Source of the DNA: Defluviitaleaceae bacterium
Lineage (GTDB): Bacteria; Bacillota; Clostridia; Lachnospirales; WQUN01
Length of the DNA: 64,000 nt
Assembly: GCA_009781755.1 (NCBI GenBank)
Contig: WQVD01000002.1
Span: 1 to 64,000, forward strand
Reading direction: 5' to 3'
Within the stretch, counting starts at the first letter, position 1, and each line of letters opens with the position of its first letter. The notes beneath the pieces were generated by a model. That model was not told where the DNA came from. It made no database searches and saw only the letters and a program-made list of their open reading frames with translations. The translations under genes were made by a program, and so were the position numbers. Positions 36,010-46,270 of the stretch are shown one piece after another.

Positions 36010-36106
36010 GGAACTCGCTCCTTTACAAACAGCGTGTTAACCGCTTTGGCTTGCCGCAAAAGGGTACACACTTATTGTAAAAAATGCAAGCTAAATGCGG
36101 GTGAAA

Positions 36107-37465
36107 TTAATCGTGATTTACCGCTACGGGGCGGGTTTGGCGGGGGGTGGCGCCGATGCCCAGCTGGCCGTAATGATTGGCACCCCATGTGAAGATTTGC
36201 CCCTCGTCGTTGATGGCCGTGGTGTGGCCGCGGCGGGTGGTGACGTGCGTGATGTTGTCCAAAATGCGCACGGGGCGGTTGCGATTGGACATGGAACCGT
36301 CACCGATAATGCCTTCATCATTGAGCCCCCAAGCCCACAGGCTGTGATCATCGCGGATGGCTACGGCGGTGGTCCAAACAGATGTATATCGCACGCCGTC
36401 CATGACACGCACGGGCGAGCTCACACGCGCGTTTGAGCTACCATTGCCCATTTGCCCTTCGTTGCCGCGCCCCCACATCCACAGGGTATGGTCGGCGTCG
36501 ATGGCACTGCTCACATTGTAACCGGCGGAAATGGCGACGATATCGGTCAGGGTTTGTACGGGTTCCAATCGGTTGTTGCGGTTGCCCAAGCCCAACTCAC
36601 CAAAGTCATTCTCACCCCAGACCCATAAATTGCCGTCGGTATCGAGTGCCAGCGTGTGTCCGCGCCCGGTAGCCACCGATGCAAAAGTCAAATCCGCCAT
36701 GATACGGGTGGGTTCGGCGCGGTTGGTGGTGGTGCCGTCGCCCAATTGCCCTTCCCAATTGCGCCCCCATACGTACAGCGCGCCGTCGTGGGTAATGGCT
36801 GCCATGTGCCGCCAACCGCCGCTGGCCGTGGCCACATTGCCCATGATGCGCTGCGGCGTGTTGCGGTCAGTGCGGGTGCCGTCACCCAATTGGTGGTACT
36901 GGTTAGCGCCCCATGTGTACAAGTAACCGTCACGGCATATGGCCCCAGCAAAAGCCTGCCCCGGTATCACCGCTTGGATATTACTCATTATTTGCACAGG
37001 ATAAAAATGCTGCGTGTCATCCCCCGTGCCCAGTTGGTAATAGGTATTGCCGCCCCAAGTATACAAATCGCCATTGGCCATCAACCCCAGCGAAAAAACA
37101 CCGCCGTTCGCCACCGTAGCAAACCGCGGGAAGATTGGTTCGGGAATGTATTCCGGAACGTACTCAGGGATGTACTCCGGTTCGGTGGGTTCGTCTGCGG
37201 GGTCATCGGCATCTGCCGACGGGTCGTTGGCAGTATCGGCAGGGGGCGTCGGTTGGGTAACGGGAGCTGTCTGCGCCGCCGTAGGTGTTGGTGCAGGCGC
37301 CGCGGTTTGATTTTGAATTTCCTGCGCAATGTCCAAAAAATTGCCGGTCATGTTGCCGATATGGTTCAAGATATCGCGCGCATCTTGTAGGTCTTGGTTG
37401 TCACTGCGCCCGCACGCGGTTAATGCCAACACCAAAAACAAAGCAAAACCAATTAAATACTTCAT
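36107..37465 (-). CDS. Lipoprotein with seven-bladed RCC1-type propeller
   Basis: A type II signal peptide ends in lipobox LTAC, then a Pro/Ala/Thr-rich and acidic spacer to about residue 105, then seven RCC1 repeats with the recurring YTWGxNxxxQLGxG pattern. Extracellular RCC1 lipoproteins are found in Bacillota but lack a known role; ligand binding is likely. ATG 37465 is preferred: AGGAG abuts the first ATG (37474) but sits nine bases before this one. Confidence 0.85.
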   Translation of the reverse strand: MKYLIGFALFLVLALTACGRSDNQDLQDARDILNHIGNMTGNFLDIAQEIQNQTAAPAPTPTAAQTAPVTQPTPPADTANDPSADADDPADEPTEPEYIPEYVPEYIPEPIFPRFATVANGGVFSLGLMANGDLYTWGGNTYYQLGTGDDTQHFYPVQIMSNIQAVIPGQAFAGAICRDGYLYTWGANQYHQLGDGTRTDRNTPQRIMGNVATASGGWRHMAAITHDGALYVWGRNWEGQLGDGTTTNRAEPTRIMADLTFASVATGRGHTLALDTDGNLWVWGENDFGELGLGNRNNRLEPVQTLTDIVAISAGYNVSSAIDADHTLWMWGRGNEGQMGNGSSNARVSSPVRVMDGVRYTSVWTTAVAIRDDHSLWAWGLNDEGIIGDGSMSNRNRPVRILDNITHVTTRRGHTTAINDEGQIFTWGANHYGQLGIGATPRQTRPVAVNHD

Positions 37466-37551
37466 GTTCATCATCTCCTGACTCTAATTATTTGCTCTAT
37501 TTACATTAGATACAGGAAAATGCTTCGAGGTTTGGTTTATTGCGTCAAAAT

Positions 37552-38778
37552 TTAAAATATTGATCCTATGTTAATAAAAAATGAAAAAATAAATGCACAT
37601 GATAAAGTAGCAAAAAACAATACGATAAACCATATCCAATTCAATTTTTTCGTATCTTTATTTTTGTACGCATATGCCAGCACCAATAACATCAATAATA
37701 ATAAAGTGATAAAAGCAATTAAGAAAACGGTCGTTAGTATTGGATTGTTTGTATATATGTAATGCCTTCTGAATAAAGCTTCTTCTGAAAACCACCATAT
37801 AAGTATCGCGATTTCCACGAAAAATAAAATAATATTGGCATATAATAAATAAGGATATTTTCTTTTTAAACGTTCATAAGAATTACATGTTTTGTCACAA
37901 CACGAACAAGGAGTTCTATTACTGGCAACGCCTTTGTACATATGCTCGCGCCTAGGTTCCAAATCGAAGTTTCTGCATTCCGTTCCAAGAGGTTTTTCGG
38001 CTAATCGGGATACAAAGTGCATAAACATAAAAATAAGCATCAACAATAGATGCCCAGTGATTAACAAAATAAAAATGAATGATTGTGTACCCATTTCATA
38101 TGATAGGATACGAAATGAGTCAACAATCGTGAGACCGCTGAAAAATGTCATTAAAATAACGGCAAAAATACTTAATATCGTTATGCTTTGCGTTAGTACA
38201 TTGCTTACTTTATCATCGGTTGTTTTTGCCATTTTTTCCGTTTCGTTTACGGTGTCTTGTATCTTAACAATCTCGATTGCAATTGACTGTGCATTTTGAT
38301 TTGCTAATGAAATAGTTTCCTTAGCTTCATTATGTAGTGATTCCATCTCGCTTTTTTGTTGATCAATATGCTTGAATTTATCCCACGTGTTAAGAAGAAA
38401 ATAATTTTTTCCTTTGTTTGCGTTGATACGCATATAAGCAACAAAATACGAAATTCCATTAACCACCGCGTCCGCGTTAGCAAACTCAGTATTAGCGGCA
38501 TCAAGTCTATTTAACGTAATGTTAAAAATATCAATTAAATCATCACAAAACCCCAAGCGGCGGTCTATTTCGCCAATCGTTTCAAAAACACCCAAAAAAG
38601 CGATGTCAACCACTTCTTCCACAGAAGATACTGCTTCATCAGGGTTAATCGATTTTCCAATGGTTATCAATTCATCGGTGTGTTTGTTTATTTGTGATTT
38701 TCTGTTTGATAAAAGTGGGTAATCATTTAAAACATCCAATAAAAAGGTATGAAGTAATGCGTGCAGATTTGGGGTCAT
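37552..38778 (-). CDS. Five-helix membrane protein paired with a Panacea-domain gene
   Basis: About 408 residues, AT-rich. The first 140 residues are soluble and helical, a coiled coil runs to about 190, then TM1 (197-221) and TM2 (235-258), a cytoplasmic or external loop with a Cys cluster (CSCCDKTC at 293-300, possible metal site), and TM3 to TM5 (311-332, 348-372, 383-406). GAGGA lies five bases before ATG 38778. It follows the Panacea gene by 24 bases, on the same strand. Proteins in this position of PanAT pairs are toxins, some of them membrane-active; here that role is inference, as no family is recognised. Confidence 0.65.
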   Translation of the reverse strand: MTPNLHALLHTFLLDVLNDYPLLSNRKSQINKHTDELITIGKSINPDEAVSSVEEVVDIAFLGVFETIGEIDRRLGFCDDLIDIFNITLNRLDAANTEFANADAVVNGISYFVAYMRINANKGKNYFLLNTWDKFKHIDQQKSEMESLHNEAKETISLANQNAQSIAIEIVKIQDTVNETEKMAKTTDDKVSNVLTQSITILSIFAVILMTFFSGLTIVDSFRILSYEMGTQSFIFILLITGHLLLMLIFMFMHFVSRLAEKPLGTECRNFDLEPRREHMYKGVASNRTPCSCCDKTCNSYERLKRKYPYLLYANIILFFVEIAILIWWFSEEALFRRHYIYTNNPILTTVFLIAFITLLLLMLLVLAYAYKNKDTKKLNWIWFIVLFFATLSCAFIFSFFINIGSIF

Positions 38779-38802
38779 GTCCATCCTCGGCAGTAAATGA
38801 TT

Positions 38803-39252
38803 TTAATTTTGTAATTGTGCGAAAAATGTTTTGATACTTTCTTTTGATATGATATTTGATTGGAGGGGATCAACCCGCCACCGTTCAAACGTTTCAATAT
38901 ATATGAGATGTGATTTGGTTGTTGCGACTATTTCATCCCTGTTCATATTCCCATATTGTGCCCGAACATGATTAATGGTTTCTTTTTGTATATCCGTCGG
39001 TTCATGATCCATGCCATTGTTAAAATGCTCTGCTTTAAAATTGAAGATTTCATATTTATCTTTGATCTCTGCAATTGCTGGACCGCATGGCCACGCAAGC
39101 ACATCTTCATCAAAAAAAGGTTCAGCGTATTCGAATAAATGATGCCCTTGGCATAAATACAACATTTTTTGCAACTTGACATACCCGATGCATATTTTAT
39201 GCTTGGTTAAGTCAGCGATCAAGTAATTTGCCAATCCAATTAATTTGTGCAT
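38803..39252 (-). CDS. Panacea-domain (DUF4065) protein, likely antitoxin
   Basis: 149 residues. The domain core is clear: KICIGYVKLQKMLYLCQGHHL near residue 18, FFDEDVLAWPCGPAIAEI near 46, and DKYEIF. Panacea/SocA-like proteins act as antitoxins paired with varied toxins (PanAT). GGGGCAGG lies before ATG. It is first of a two-gene AT-rich unit with the membrane protein downstream. The 278-bp upstream gap (39253-39530) holds no gene. Confidence 0.8.
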   Translation of the reverse strand: MHKLIGLANYLIADLTKHKICIGYVKLQKMLYLCQGHHLFEYAEPFFDEDVLAWPCGPAIAEIKDKYEIFNFKAEHFNNGMDHEPTDIQKETINHVRAQYGNMNRDEIVATTKSHLIYIETFERWRVDPLQSNIISKESIKTFFAQLQN

Positions 39253-39530
39253 GGCCTGCCCCTAATGGATTTATTGTATAACATATGATGCATGGTACAC
39301 AGAAAATGTGTCAACCAACAAAAAAGACCCAGCCCTTGCATAAATAAATGCCGGGCGCGAGTCTAAGAAAAAGAAAAAATAATGGTAACGAGCATGTTTC
39401 ACCACAATCTAGCCAGCCGTATAAGTCAGCAGCATGCAGATAATAAATCAATGCTTGTCCTGTTGTCAATGAAACCATCAATATTTACAATCAAGCGCTC
39501 CGCAAAAATCACGAAAGCCGAGGAATCTCA
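39253..39530. other. Intergenic region between Panacea unit and ribokinase
   Basis: It must hold divergent promoters. A TTGACA hexamer on the minus strand near 39310 is a possible -35 for the Panacea gene, with no good -10 at the usual spacing. A hairpin-like AGAC...GTCT segment with T run (39320-39365) reads as a weak minus-strand terminator. No gene is seen. Confidence 0.35.
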
Positions 39531-40481
39531 ATGACGAAAAAGAAACCACGCATTTTGGTTATCGGTAGTATTAACATGGATTTGCTGATACTAACCCCAC
39601 GTCTGCCCGCTGCGGGCGAAACGATGCTGTCCGACCGCTACCATTTCAATCCGGGGGGTAAGGGCGCCAACCAAGCCGTAGCGGCTGCGCGCTTGGGTGC
39701 AGAAGTCACATTCGTAGGCAAAGTGGGCGGCAATGCCTTCGGCACGCAATTGATGCACGGCTTGCGAGCAAATGGTATTCAAACCGATTATGTAAGTACA
39801 AGCACGGACCATCCATCAGGCTTTGCTGTCATTGTCATGGAAGCGGGCGGTGACAACCGCATCATCGTGCACCCCGGCAGCAACGCCGATTTGACTCCGG
39901 CAGACATCGACCGCGCCTTTGCGCACGACTACGACGCCATGATCATCCAATTCGAAATCCCTGTGGACATCGCAATCCACGCTTGCCAAACCGCGCGCAA
40001 ACGCGGCATTCCTTTCATTGTGGACGCGGGCCCTGCGTTGGATTTTCCATTAGAAGATATCACCGGCGCAGAAATCCTAAGCCCCAACGAAACAGAAACA
40101 CATGCCCTAACTGGCATCCATCCCGCCGATGAAATCACCGCAATCAAAGCCGCCCGCGTATTGATAAAACGAAGCAACGCCAAGCACATCGTCCTAAAAA
40201 TGGGTGAACGCGGTGCCTTGCATTACACCCACAATCCGTCGCCAACCGGCACGGCCACTTTTCATCCGGCCTTCCCGGTAACCCCCATAGACGTAACCGC
40301 CGCGGGCGATGTATTCACCGCAGCATTAACCGTCCAATATGTAACCCACGGCAACATAGACGAGGCCATCCGCTACGCCAACGCCGCCGCCGCGCTGTCC
40401 GTAACCAAACCCGGCGCACAACAAGCCGCCCCCACCACCGAAGAAGTAGAAAACTTTATCCAAAATCATAAACGCGCATAA
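39531..40481 (+). CDS. rbsK: Ribokinase (PfkB family)
   Basis: Phosphorylates ribose to ribose 5-phosphate. 316 residues with PfkB signature 1 GGKGANQAVAAARLGAEV at about 40-57 and signature 2 VTAAGDVFTAAL near 255, with the catalytic Asp. GAGGA lies before ATG. No ribose transporter or pyranase is adjacent; ribose may come from nucleosides taken up by the importer at 5.8-10.7 kb. Related sugar or nucleoside kinases are the main alternative. Confidence 0.9.
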   Translation: MTKKKPRILVIGSINMDLLILTPRLPAAGETMLSDRYHFNPGGKGANQAVAAARLGAEVTFVGKVGGNAFGTQLMHGLRANGIQTDYVSTSTDHPSGFAVIVMEAGGDNRIIVHPGSNADLTPADIDRAFAHDYDAMIIQFEIPVDIAIHACQTARKRGIPFIVDAGPALDFPLEDITGAEILSPNETETHALTGIHPADEITAIKAARVLIKRSNAKHIVLKMGERGALHYTHNPSPTGTATFHPAFPVTPIDVTAAGDVFTAALTVQYVTHGNIDEAIRYANAAAALSVTKPGAQQAAPTTEEVENFIQNHKRA

Positions 40482-40514
40482 AATACAATATCACAAACCG
40501 CTAAGAGGCCGTTT

Positions 40515-40778
40515 ATGTTCGACAATCTTATATCATCGGTACTTTCGGGCACATTATTCAGAAAAGTGCTGAACAATGAACAAATCACCCTTTTCGAATT
40601 CAATTTTATCACCAGCGTGCTCATAAACAGCAACATCCCCTTCGACACCTCATTCGCCAGCGGAACGCGCAAGGACGCGGCGTCACTACAACTCACCATC
40701 CATATAAACCCCTCAACCACTTTGGTGCTGGTGGTATCCCTAGAACCCGGCGCGTCGGTGTTTGCACCCAGCCCGTAA
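40515..40778 (+). CDS. Small hypothetical protein
   Basis: 87 residues, 33 bp after ribokinase. AGAGG lies six bases before ATG, giving weak support. It reads as mixed alpha/beta, with LQLTIHIN and TLVLVVSL strands near the end. I do not recognise it. The overlapping minus-strand frame (117 codons) looks less likely because it runs into the tRNA-Pro terminator. Confidence 0.45.
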   Translation: MFDNLISSVLSGTLFRKVLNNEQITLFEFNFITSVLINSNIPFDTSFASGTRKDAASLQLTIHINPSTTLVLVVSLEPGASVFAPSP

Positions 40779-40794
40779 TTTTCATTGCAACGCA

Positions 40795-40829
40795 AAAACC
40801 CTGCAGGCCACAAGCCCACAGGGTTTTTA
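40795..40829 (-). terminator. Terminator after tRNA-Pro (bidirectional)
   Basis: AAAAACCCTG ... CAGGGTTTTT forms an imperfect stem with A and T runs at both ends. It sits four bases beyond the 3' end of tRNA-Pro and may also end the plus-strand unit. Confidence 0.8.
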
Positions 40830-40832
40830 TTA

Positions 40833-40907
<75 letters not shown>

Positions 40908-40969
40908 TATTACAATGTTCCATTCGCACAATCGCAAGCGATTCTGCTCATATCGCCCTTCGGCGATAC

Positions 40970-40986
40970 GCTGCGCTACTCCCCGA
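40970..40986 (-). repeat. Duplicated 5' fragment of tRNA-Pro
   Basis: GCTGCGCTACTCCCCGA is repeated exactly from 40891-40907, the 5' end of tRNA-Pro. Such fragments can be scars of tRNA-targeted integration, although no integrase is seen in this window. Confidence 0.75.
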
Positions 40987-41037
40987 ACGGGAGGTATTAT
41001 AACCGCAATGCAATAAAATACGCAACCGTATCCAAAT

Positions 41038-41064
41038 CAACCGGTGGCAAATTGCCACCAGTTA
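41038..41064. repeat. 27-bp palindromic element, copy near 41.0 kb
   Basis: Arms CAACCGGTGGCAA and TTGCCACCAGTTA around a central A; two differences between arms, one a G-T pair. It lies just past the stop of the fusion gene on the minus strand. Confidence 0.82.
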
Positions 41065-41079
41065 ATTTCCACCGCACAA

Positions 41080-44000
41080 TCAATCCATGCGCAAAACAGT
41101 GATGGCTTGGGGATAAGCAAAGGCATCCATAGGAGCATCGGTTTGTATAGTAACATGTATCCAATTTTGTCCCAAGTGGAAAACAGAAACCACGACGGCG
41201 TTTGCGCCCCCGGTTGTGAGTACTTGTGCGTTTTCCAAGCGTGCAACGTTATATTCAGTTTGTTCTAATAGGATGACTTGGTCAACGCGGTTGATGCCAT
41301 TATACCAATGGTAATCGGTGAGTGACGTCGCTCGTACCGTGCCTGCGTTATGCAGTTCTTCAATGGGTGTAAGGGCAAATATATCACTGTCACCCACCCG
41401 AATAATGACATGATTCCTGCGTAATATCGATGCCCAATGGTTGGTGGCATCATACATAAATACATAATTGGGGCGGATAAAATTTTCTACGTGGAAGAGG
41501 AAGCGTTCTTCATTCAAGCCAATGCCCATGCCCGGTAGTTGAAATGTGAGGATGCCGGTATGCGCGCCAAACTCGTTTACAGACAGCCCACCCAAGTTAA
41601 ACAGCCGTATGTCGCGGTTGTGTTCATTTGCGTGCTCGGTTAGCAATTCTGCCAGCTGTATGGTGTGCTCCGGTACAGTGATGCGCGGCATATCCACGAT
41701 GGGCGATCGCATCCGGTCATGCATATGTTGCACAGTAGGTTGCACAACGGAAGTTATTGAAACAAGGCCTATAACGATGACAAGGCCTATCCAAGCCATG
41801 GGCTTCGGTTTGGCTTTAGCCAAGTAGCATAAGATAACGAATAACATAATGATGTTCGTCTCGGCATGTAGGCGGAAATCACCGTAGCCCATTAAGTAGA
41901 TGACGACAGTCTTAGCCACATAAATAACGGTCGTAAATATGAGTAAAACACGCATGCCGCGTAAGTCGTTGTTGTTCTCGTTGCGGATGACGCTAGATGC
42001 GATGCCGATGGCGGCTGCGCCCACTAAAACAATCATTTCCACCGGGCGCGTAAGCATTTGCATCAAGTTGGTAATACGCACCACGATAATGTCTTGGCGG
42101 CTGGTTATCCAAGCAGCGCGGTCGGTGAAGAACGTAGGAATGATCTCGCCCGGCATATTCGGACGTATCGGTGCGGACGGGTGAATCAAAAATATTGTAC
42201 TGCTGTTGTCGAATACCCAAATCGTGTCAAAATGCATTAGCGAATAAACAATCCACGGCCAAGTAAACACCAACAAGCCCAATACATAAAACGGCACAGT
42301 CAAAAGCAACCGCCGCTTTGCCAAAAATACAAAAAAGAAAGCGATGCCCATTAATAGAGCAATTGCCATGAAGTCAAACCGCATCACCATACCCGCGCCA
42401 GCAAACATGCCAATCAGGAACAAATCACGCGGTGCGGCAGTTTTGCGCAGGAAGGCTTTAAATTTGGATTCTTGCGGATCTATAAATGCATCTTCGTCCG
42501 CGTCGGCAGTATTAATTTCGAATATCTTGGAATGCGCCATCACATTCAATATCAATAACACGCACAACACCGATAACGGCACCGCCCGTGCAGACAACAC
42601 TTCGTCCATATATTCGGGGTTAAACACCATCAACGCCGCCCCAATAATACCGGGGTAAGTAAAACCGGTTAGCTTGGCCGAAATGCGGATAAACAAATAA
42701 ATCGACACAAATACTGCAACCAAGTTAATAACATTACCGGAATAAATGCTAAAGCCCGTCAACATATTCACAACCGAAATCATTACCGGAAAAAGATAGG
42801 GGAACGAAACCGCTAATTCACTATGTATGACGTATTGCCGTACCGCGCCCGTGACTCCAAAATTAGTGAAAATCGAATGCGACATGTCGTAATAGCTGAA
42901 AGAATCAACGGTATACACCACGCCGCGGTTAATAAAAATGATCATCAGCGATACAACTAAAAATACCACCGACGTAGCGGTGACATAAAGTTCTGTTTTA
43001 TTTTCGGCGTCCTCGTGGCTTCGGATGTAAATAATCGCGCCCATTAAGAGATAGAAGAAAATAAACAGCAACCAAAACAAGCCCAAATTGAAGGTTTCAT
43101 TCACCAGCACCAACGCATAAAAAGCAAAAGGCCCCAGCAAAAACGCAAATTCTGCGAACGAAGCATTTTCAAATTTTAAATCAAGCCGCTTGCAAAGAAC
43201 GAGCAGCAAGCAACCCAGCAACGCACCCAACGCAACGGTGCCCGGTATGTTGCCCATATTAACCCGGCGGAAATCTTCTAATATTGCCAACAAAAATGCC
43301 GCAGGGTGCAGCGCAATAATAAAAGCGATGACAATCTTAAACGCTGAAAATTCGGACGCCGAAGGTTGCGGTTGAATCGGCGGCTGTACCGGTGGTGGCA
43401 ATTGCGGCGGCGGGGGTTGTAATGGTGGTGGCTGCAATGGCTGCAGCGGCGGTAATGACTGCAGCGATTGCAAAACCGGCGGTACTTGTGTTGCAGGGTT
43501 AGCGTCTACAGCGGCACGCGGCATTCGTTGTTGCGGCGGCGGTTGCAAGGGCGGCGTTGGCGGCGCTTGGGAAGCATCAACGCGCACATTCACCTCTGTG
43601 GTCGTAACCAACTTTTTTATATCGTGTGCGACGCGTGTTTTGTCGCATATATAACCGTTGGGAACGCCGCTGCCCAACAACGCTGCGTGCCTTGTTTTGA
43701 AGAAGCTATAATCAAAAGGATTGGCGCTTATTGCGTTGTTGAAGGGTTCGTTGTAGATATTTTGGTATAGTTCGGCGGCGCTGATGGGCTCGTTGGCCAT
43801 GTGAGCGAGCGTTACTTGGTTGGCCAGCAGCATTTGTATGTGTGTCCACAAATGATTCAAGTTGTAAAAAGAAAACCGCGAGCGCGAATCTGTGAAGTTG
43901 AGCGCAGAGAAACCCAAGCGTTTGAAAATGGCTTTTAATTTAATTTTTTCGTCGGGCGGCAGGTTGGGTTGCAAGCGGTAGAAACCGTTGGCATCCGGCG

Positions 44001-44529
44001 TGTAATAGTGTGCGACTTGGCTTTCCTTTAAGGTTAATTCAACGAATTTGTCCAATTTAAGCATGGCTGGAATGTAGTGCATCATATCGTAGACGAAATT
44101 CTTCTTGAGTCCGCGGCCAAATAATGCGGGCAAGCGGATGATTAACGCTTGCGGGTAAAGCTTGCGGACTTCGTTTTCCAAGTACAAGCGGTTGCGCCCG
44201 TAGGGGGTTAGTGCGGCGGTATTGTAAGGAGTATCTTCATAAATATCGCCGCGTTGCATCGCCGGGATAACATCCACGGTAGAAATTAACACCAATCGCT
44301 TGGGTGCGATGCGTTTGATATTTGCCAGTGCGCCATGAATATGCGCCAAATCTTCTTCGGGGAAGTTGTCCGCGCGGAATTTTTCTGATCGCACGCCGCT
44401 GTACACGCACAAATCCGGCGCGGTGCCGTAAGCGTCGCTGACATTCTTCGAGTTGTATAAACCGTCGAAGTTATGCCGTGCGTGCAGATTTTGCCCAACA
44501 AAGCCGGTGTAACCTACTAATATATTCAT
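41080..44529 (-). CDS. Fusion: NAD-dependent epimerase/dehydratase plus GT-C type membrane glycosyltransferase
   Basis: About 1149 residues. Residues 1-310: extended SDR/epimerase domain with Rossmann motif [11 protein letters not shown] and, at the active site, YGRNRLYLE (Arg where Lys is usual). Residues 325-395: a linker of Pro/Gln/Leu repeats. From about 400: a polytopic membrane part with a dozen or more helices, and an acidic loop near residue 610-650 ([10 protein letters not shown], as in PMT/ArnT-like GT-C proteins), then a C-terminal soluble domain. Start ATG 44529 has TAGGAGG 13 bases upstream. It lies 17 bp after RNase J in the same direction. It probably makes or transfers a modified sugar at the membrane; substrate unknown. 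Confidence 0.75.
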   Translation of the reverse strand: MNILVGYTGFVGQNLHARHNFDGLYNSKNVSDAYGTAPDLCVYSGVRSEKFRADNFPEEDLAHIHGALANIKRIAPKRLVLISTVDVIPAMQRGDIYEDTPYNTAALTPYGRNRLYLENEVRKLYPQALIIRLPALFGRGLKKNFVYDMMHYIPAMLKLDKFVELTLKESQVAHYYTPDANGFYRLQPNLPPDEKIKLKAIFKRLGFSALNFTDSRSRFSFYNLNHLWTHIQMLLANQVTLAHMANEPISAAELYQNIYNEPFNNAISANPFDYSFFKTRHAALLGSGVPNGYICDKTRVAHDIKKLVTTTEVNVRVDASQAPPTPPLQPPPQQRMPRAAVDANPATQVPPVLQSLQSLPPLQPLQPPPLQPPPPQLPPPVQPPIQPQPSASEFSAFKIVIAFIIALHPAAFLLAILEDFRRVNMGNIPGTVALGALLGCLLLVLCKRLDLKFENASFAEFAFLLGPFAFYALVLVNETFNLGLFWLLFIFFYLLMGAIIYIRSHEDAENKTELYVTATSVVFLVVSLMIIFINRGVVYTVDSFSYYDMSHSIFTNFGVTGAVRQYVIHSELAVSFPYLFPVMISVVNMLTGFSIYSGNVINLVAVFVSIYLFIRISAKLTGFTYPGIIGAALMVFNPEYMDEVLSARAVPLSVLCVLLILNVMAHSKIFEINTADADEDAFIDPQESKFKAFLRKTAAPRDLFLIGMFAGAGMVMRFDFMAIALLMGIAFFFVFLAKRRLLLTVPFYVLGLLVFTWPWIVYSLMHFDTIWVFDNSSTIFLIHPSAPIRPNMPGEIIPTFFTDRAAWITSRQDIIVVRITNLMQMLTRPVEMIVLVGAAAIGIASSVIRNENNNDLRGMRVLLIFTTVIYVAKTVVIYLMGYGDFRLHAETNIIMLFVILCYLAKAKPKPMAWIGLVIVIGLVSITSVVQPTVQHMHDRMRSPIVDMPRITVPEHTIQLAELLTEHANEHNRDIRLFNLGGLSVNEFGAHTGILTFQLPGMGIGLNEERFLFHVENFIRPNYVFMYDATNHWASILRRNHVIIRVGDSDIFALTPIEELHNAGTVRATSLTDYHWYNGINRVDQVILLEQTEYNVARLENAQVLTTGGANAVVVSVFHLGQNWIHVTIQTDAPMDAFAYPQAITVLRMD

Positions 44530-44546
44530 GGTGATAACCGTGCCTC

Positions 44547-46223
44547 CTACAGCTCCATCAAAATGGGGAAGATCATCGGATTGCGTTTGGTCTGCTTCCA
44601 TATGAATTCCTTCAAGTCATCGCGGATGCGGTTGCGGATGGTGGCCATGTCGGCTTTTTTGTTGGCGAGGTCGTACATGGTTTCCTTGACGCAGGCGCGT
44701 GCGCCTTGCATGAGTTCGTCGTTTTCCTTCACGAATACGAAGCCGCGGCTGATGATATCGGGGCCGGATACGACTTCTAAGTGGCCGTCTTCGGCTACGA
44801 TGCCTACAGCGGCAATGATTAGGCCGTCTTCGGACAGGTGCTTGCGGTCACGCAGTACGACGTTGCCCACGTCGCCGATGCCCAAGCCGTCGATGAGGAC
44901 TTGCCCACTGGGAACATTGCCGTTCAATTTGGCGCCGGTGTTGGAAACCTCCAGCACTTGCCCAATATCGGCTAGGAACACGTTGTCCTTGGGCATGCCC
45001 ATGGAAATGGCCAAATCTTTGTGGTGTTTGAGATGGCGGTATTCGCCATGAATGGGCAGCAGGAATTCGGGGCGAATGAGGGCGTGCATGAGCTTGAGCT
45101 CCTCTTCCTTGGCGTGGCCGGAGACGTGCACTTCCATCATGCCCTCGTAGATGACCTCTGCGCCCAGTTTGAGCAAGTCATTAATTACGCGGGAAATCAT
45201 TTTCTCGTTGCCGGGAATGGGCGAAGCGGAAATGATGATTTTGTCCGACGGGGTGATGACGATTTGCCGGTGATCGCTGGCTGCCATGCGCGACAATGCC
45301 GCCATTTGCTCGCCTTGTGAACCAGTGGTGACAATACATAACTGCTGTGGCGTATAGTTACGCGCCTCGTGGATGTCGATGACCGCGCCCTTGGGGATGT
45401 CCAAATAACCCAATTCGCCCGCGGTTTTGACCGCGTTGATCATCGACCGCCCCATAAACATCGTCTTGCGCCCGTGCTGTACAGCAGAGGTAATGACTTG
45501 TTGGATGCGGTCAATATTGGACGAAAACATCGCGATCATCAATCGATGATTGGGCGATTCTTCAAACACTTGCTCGAACATGCGCCCTACGCGGCGTTCG
45601 CTCATCGTATATCCCTTGCTCAACACATTGGTTGATTCGCAAAGGAAAAGCTTGACGCCCTGATCACCCAACACGGCGAAGCGTTGCAAGTCCATGGGGT
45701 CGCCCTGTATGGGCGTAAAGTCCACTTTAAAGTCGCCGCTGTGGATGACCATGCCCACCGGTGTATCCACCGCAATGGCCACACTGTCCACCACACTGTG
45801 CGTCACGCGGATAAATTCTACTTCAAAGCAACCGGCGGTAATGGCTTCGCCGGGGTTAATGCAAGTCATCTCGGCCGCGGCACTCAATCCGTGTTCCTTC
45901 AATTTATTGGCCACCAGTCCCAACGTGAGCCGCGTGCCAAAAATGCGCATGTTCACTTCGCGCAGCAAATAAGGCACACTGCCGATATGATCTTCGTGCG
46001 CATGGGTTAAAAATAACCCGCGTATCTTGTGCGCGTTCTGCACCAAATAAGTGAAATCGGGAATTACCAAGTCGATCCCCAACATCCCATCCTGCGGAAA
46101 CGCTACCCCGCAGTCGATAATGATAATGTCGTTACCATACTCCAGTACGGTAATGTTCTTGCCAATTTCGCCTAATCCGCCCAAGGCGAATACTTTCAAC
46201 TTGCTGTTCTTCTTAGCTGCCAA
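44547..46223 (-). CDS. rnj: Ribonuclease J
   Basis: A metallo-beta-lactamase/beta-CASP RNase with 5'-to-3' exonuclease and endonuclease activities, central to mRNA decay in Bacillota. 558 residues, the family length. It has the zinc motif THAHEDHIGSVPYL, a beta-CASP domain and a C-terminal domain. Start TTG 46223: AGGAAGG lies nine bases upstream; longer frames enter the large hairpin. A 240-bp fold-back structure (46271-46510) lies in the presumed leader. The SDR/glycosyltransferase fusion follows 17 bp downstream. Confidence 0.94.
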   Translation of the reverse strand: MAAKKNSKLKVFALGGLGEIGKNITVLEYGNDIIIIDCGVAFPQDGMLGIDLVIPDFTYLVQNAHKIRGLFLTHAHEDHIGSVPYLLREVNMRIFGTRLTLGLVANKLKEHGLSAAAEMTCINPGEAITAGCFEVEFIRVTHSVVDSVAIAVDTPVGMVIHSGDFKVDFTPIQGDPMDLQRFAVLGDQGVKLFLCESTNVLSKGYTMSERRVGRMFEQVFEESPNHRLMIAMFSSNIDRIQQVITSAVQHGRKTMFMGRSMINAVKTAGELGYLDIPKGAVIDIHEARNYTPQQLCIVTTGSQGEQMAALSRMAASDHRQIVITPSDKIIISASPIPGNEKMISRVINDLLKLGAEVIYEGMMEVHVSGHAKEEELKLMHALIRPEFLLPIHGEYRHLKHHKDLAISMGMPKDNVFLADIGQVLEVSNTGAKLNGNVPSGQVLIDGLGIGDVGNVVLRDRKHLSEDGLIIAAVGIVAEDGHLEVVSGPDIISRGFVFVKENDELMQGARACVKETMYDLANKKADMATIRNRIRDDLKEFIWKQTKRNPMIFPILMEL

Positions 46224-46270
46224 TTTTAAAATCCTTCCTGTTATATAGTTCGTGTGGGTAGTGCGCTGCC

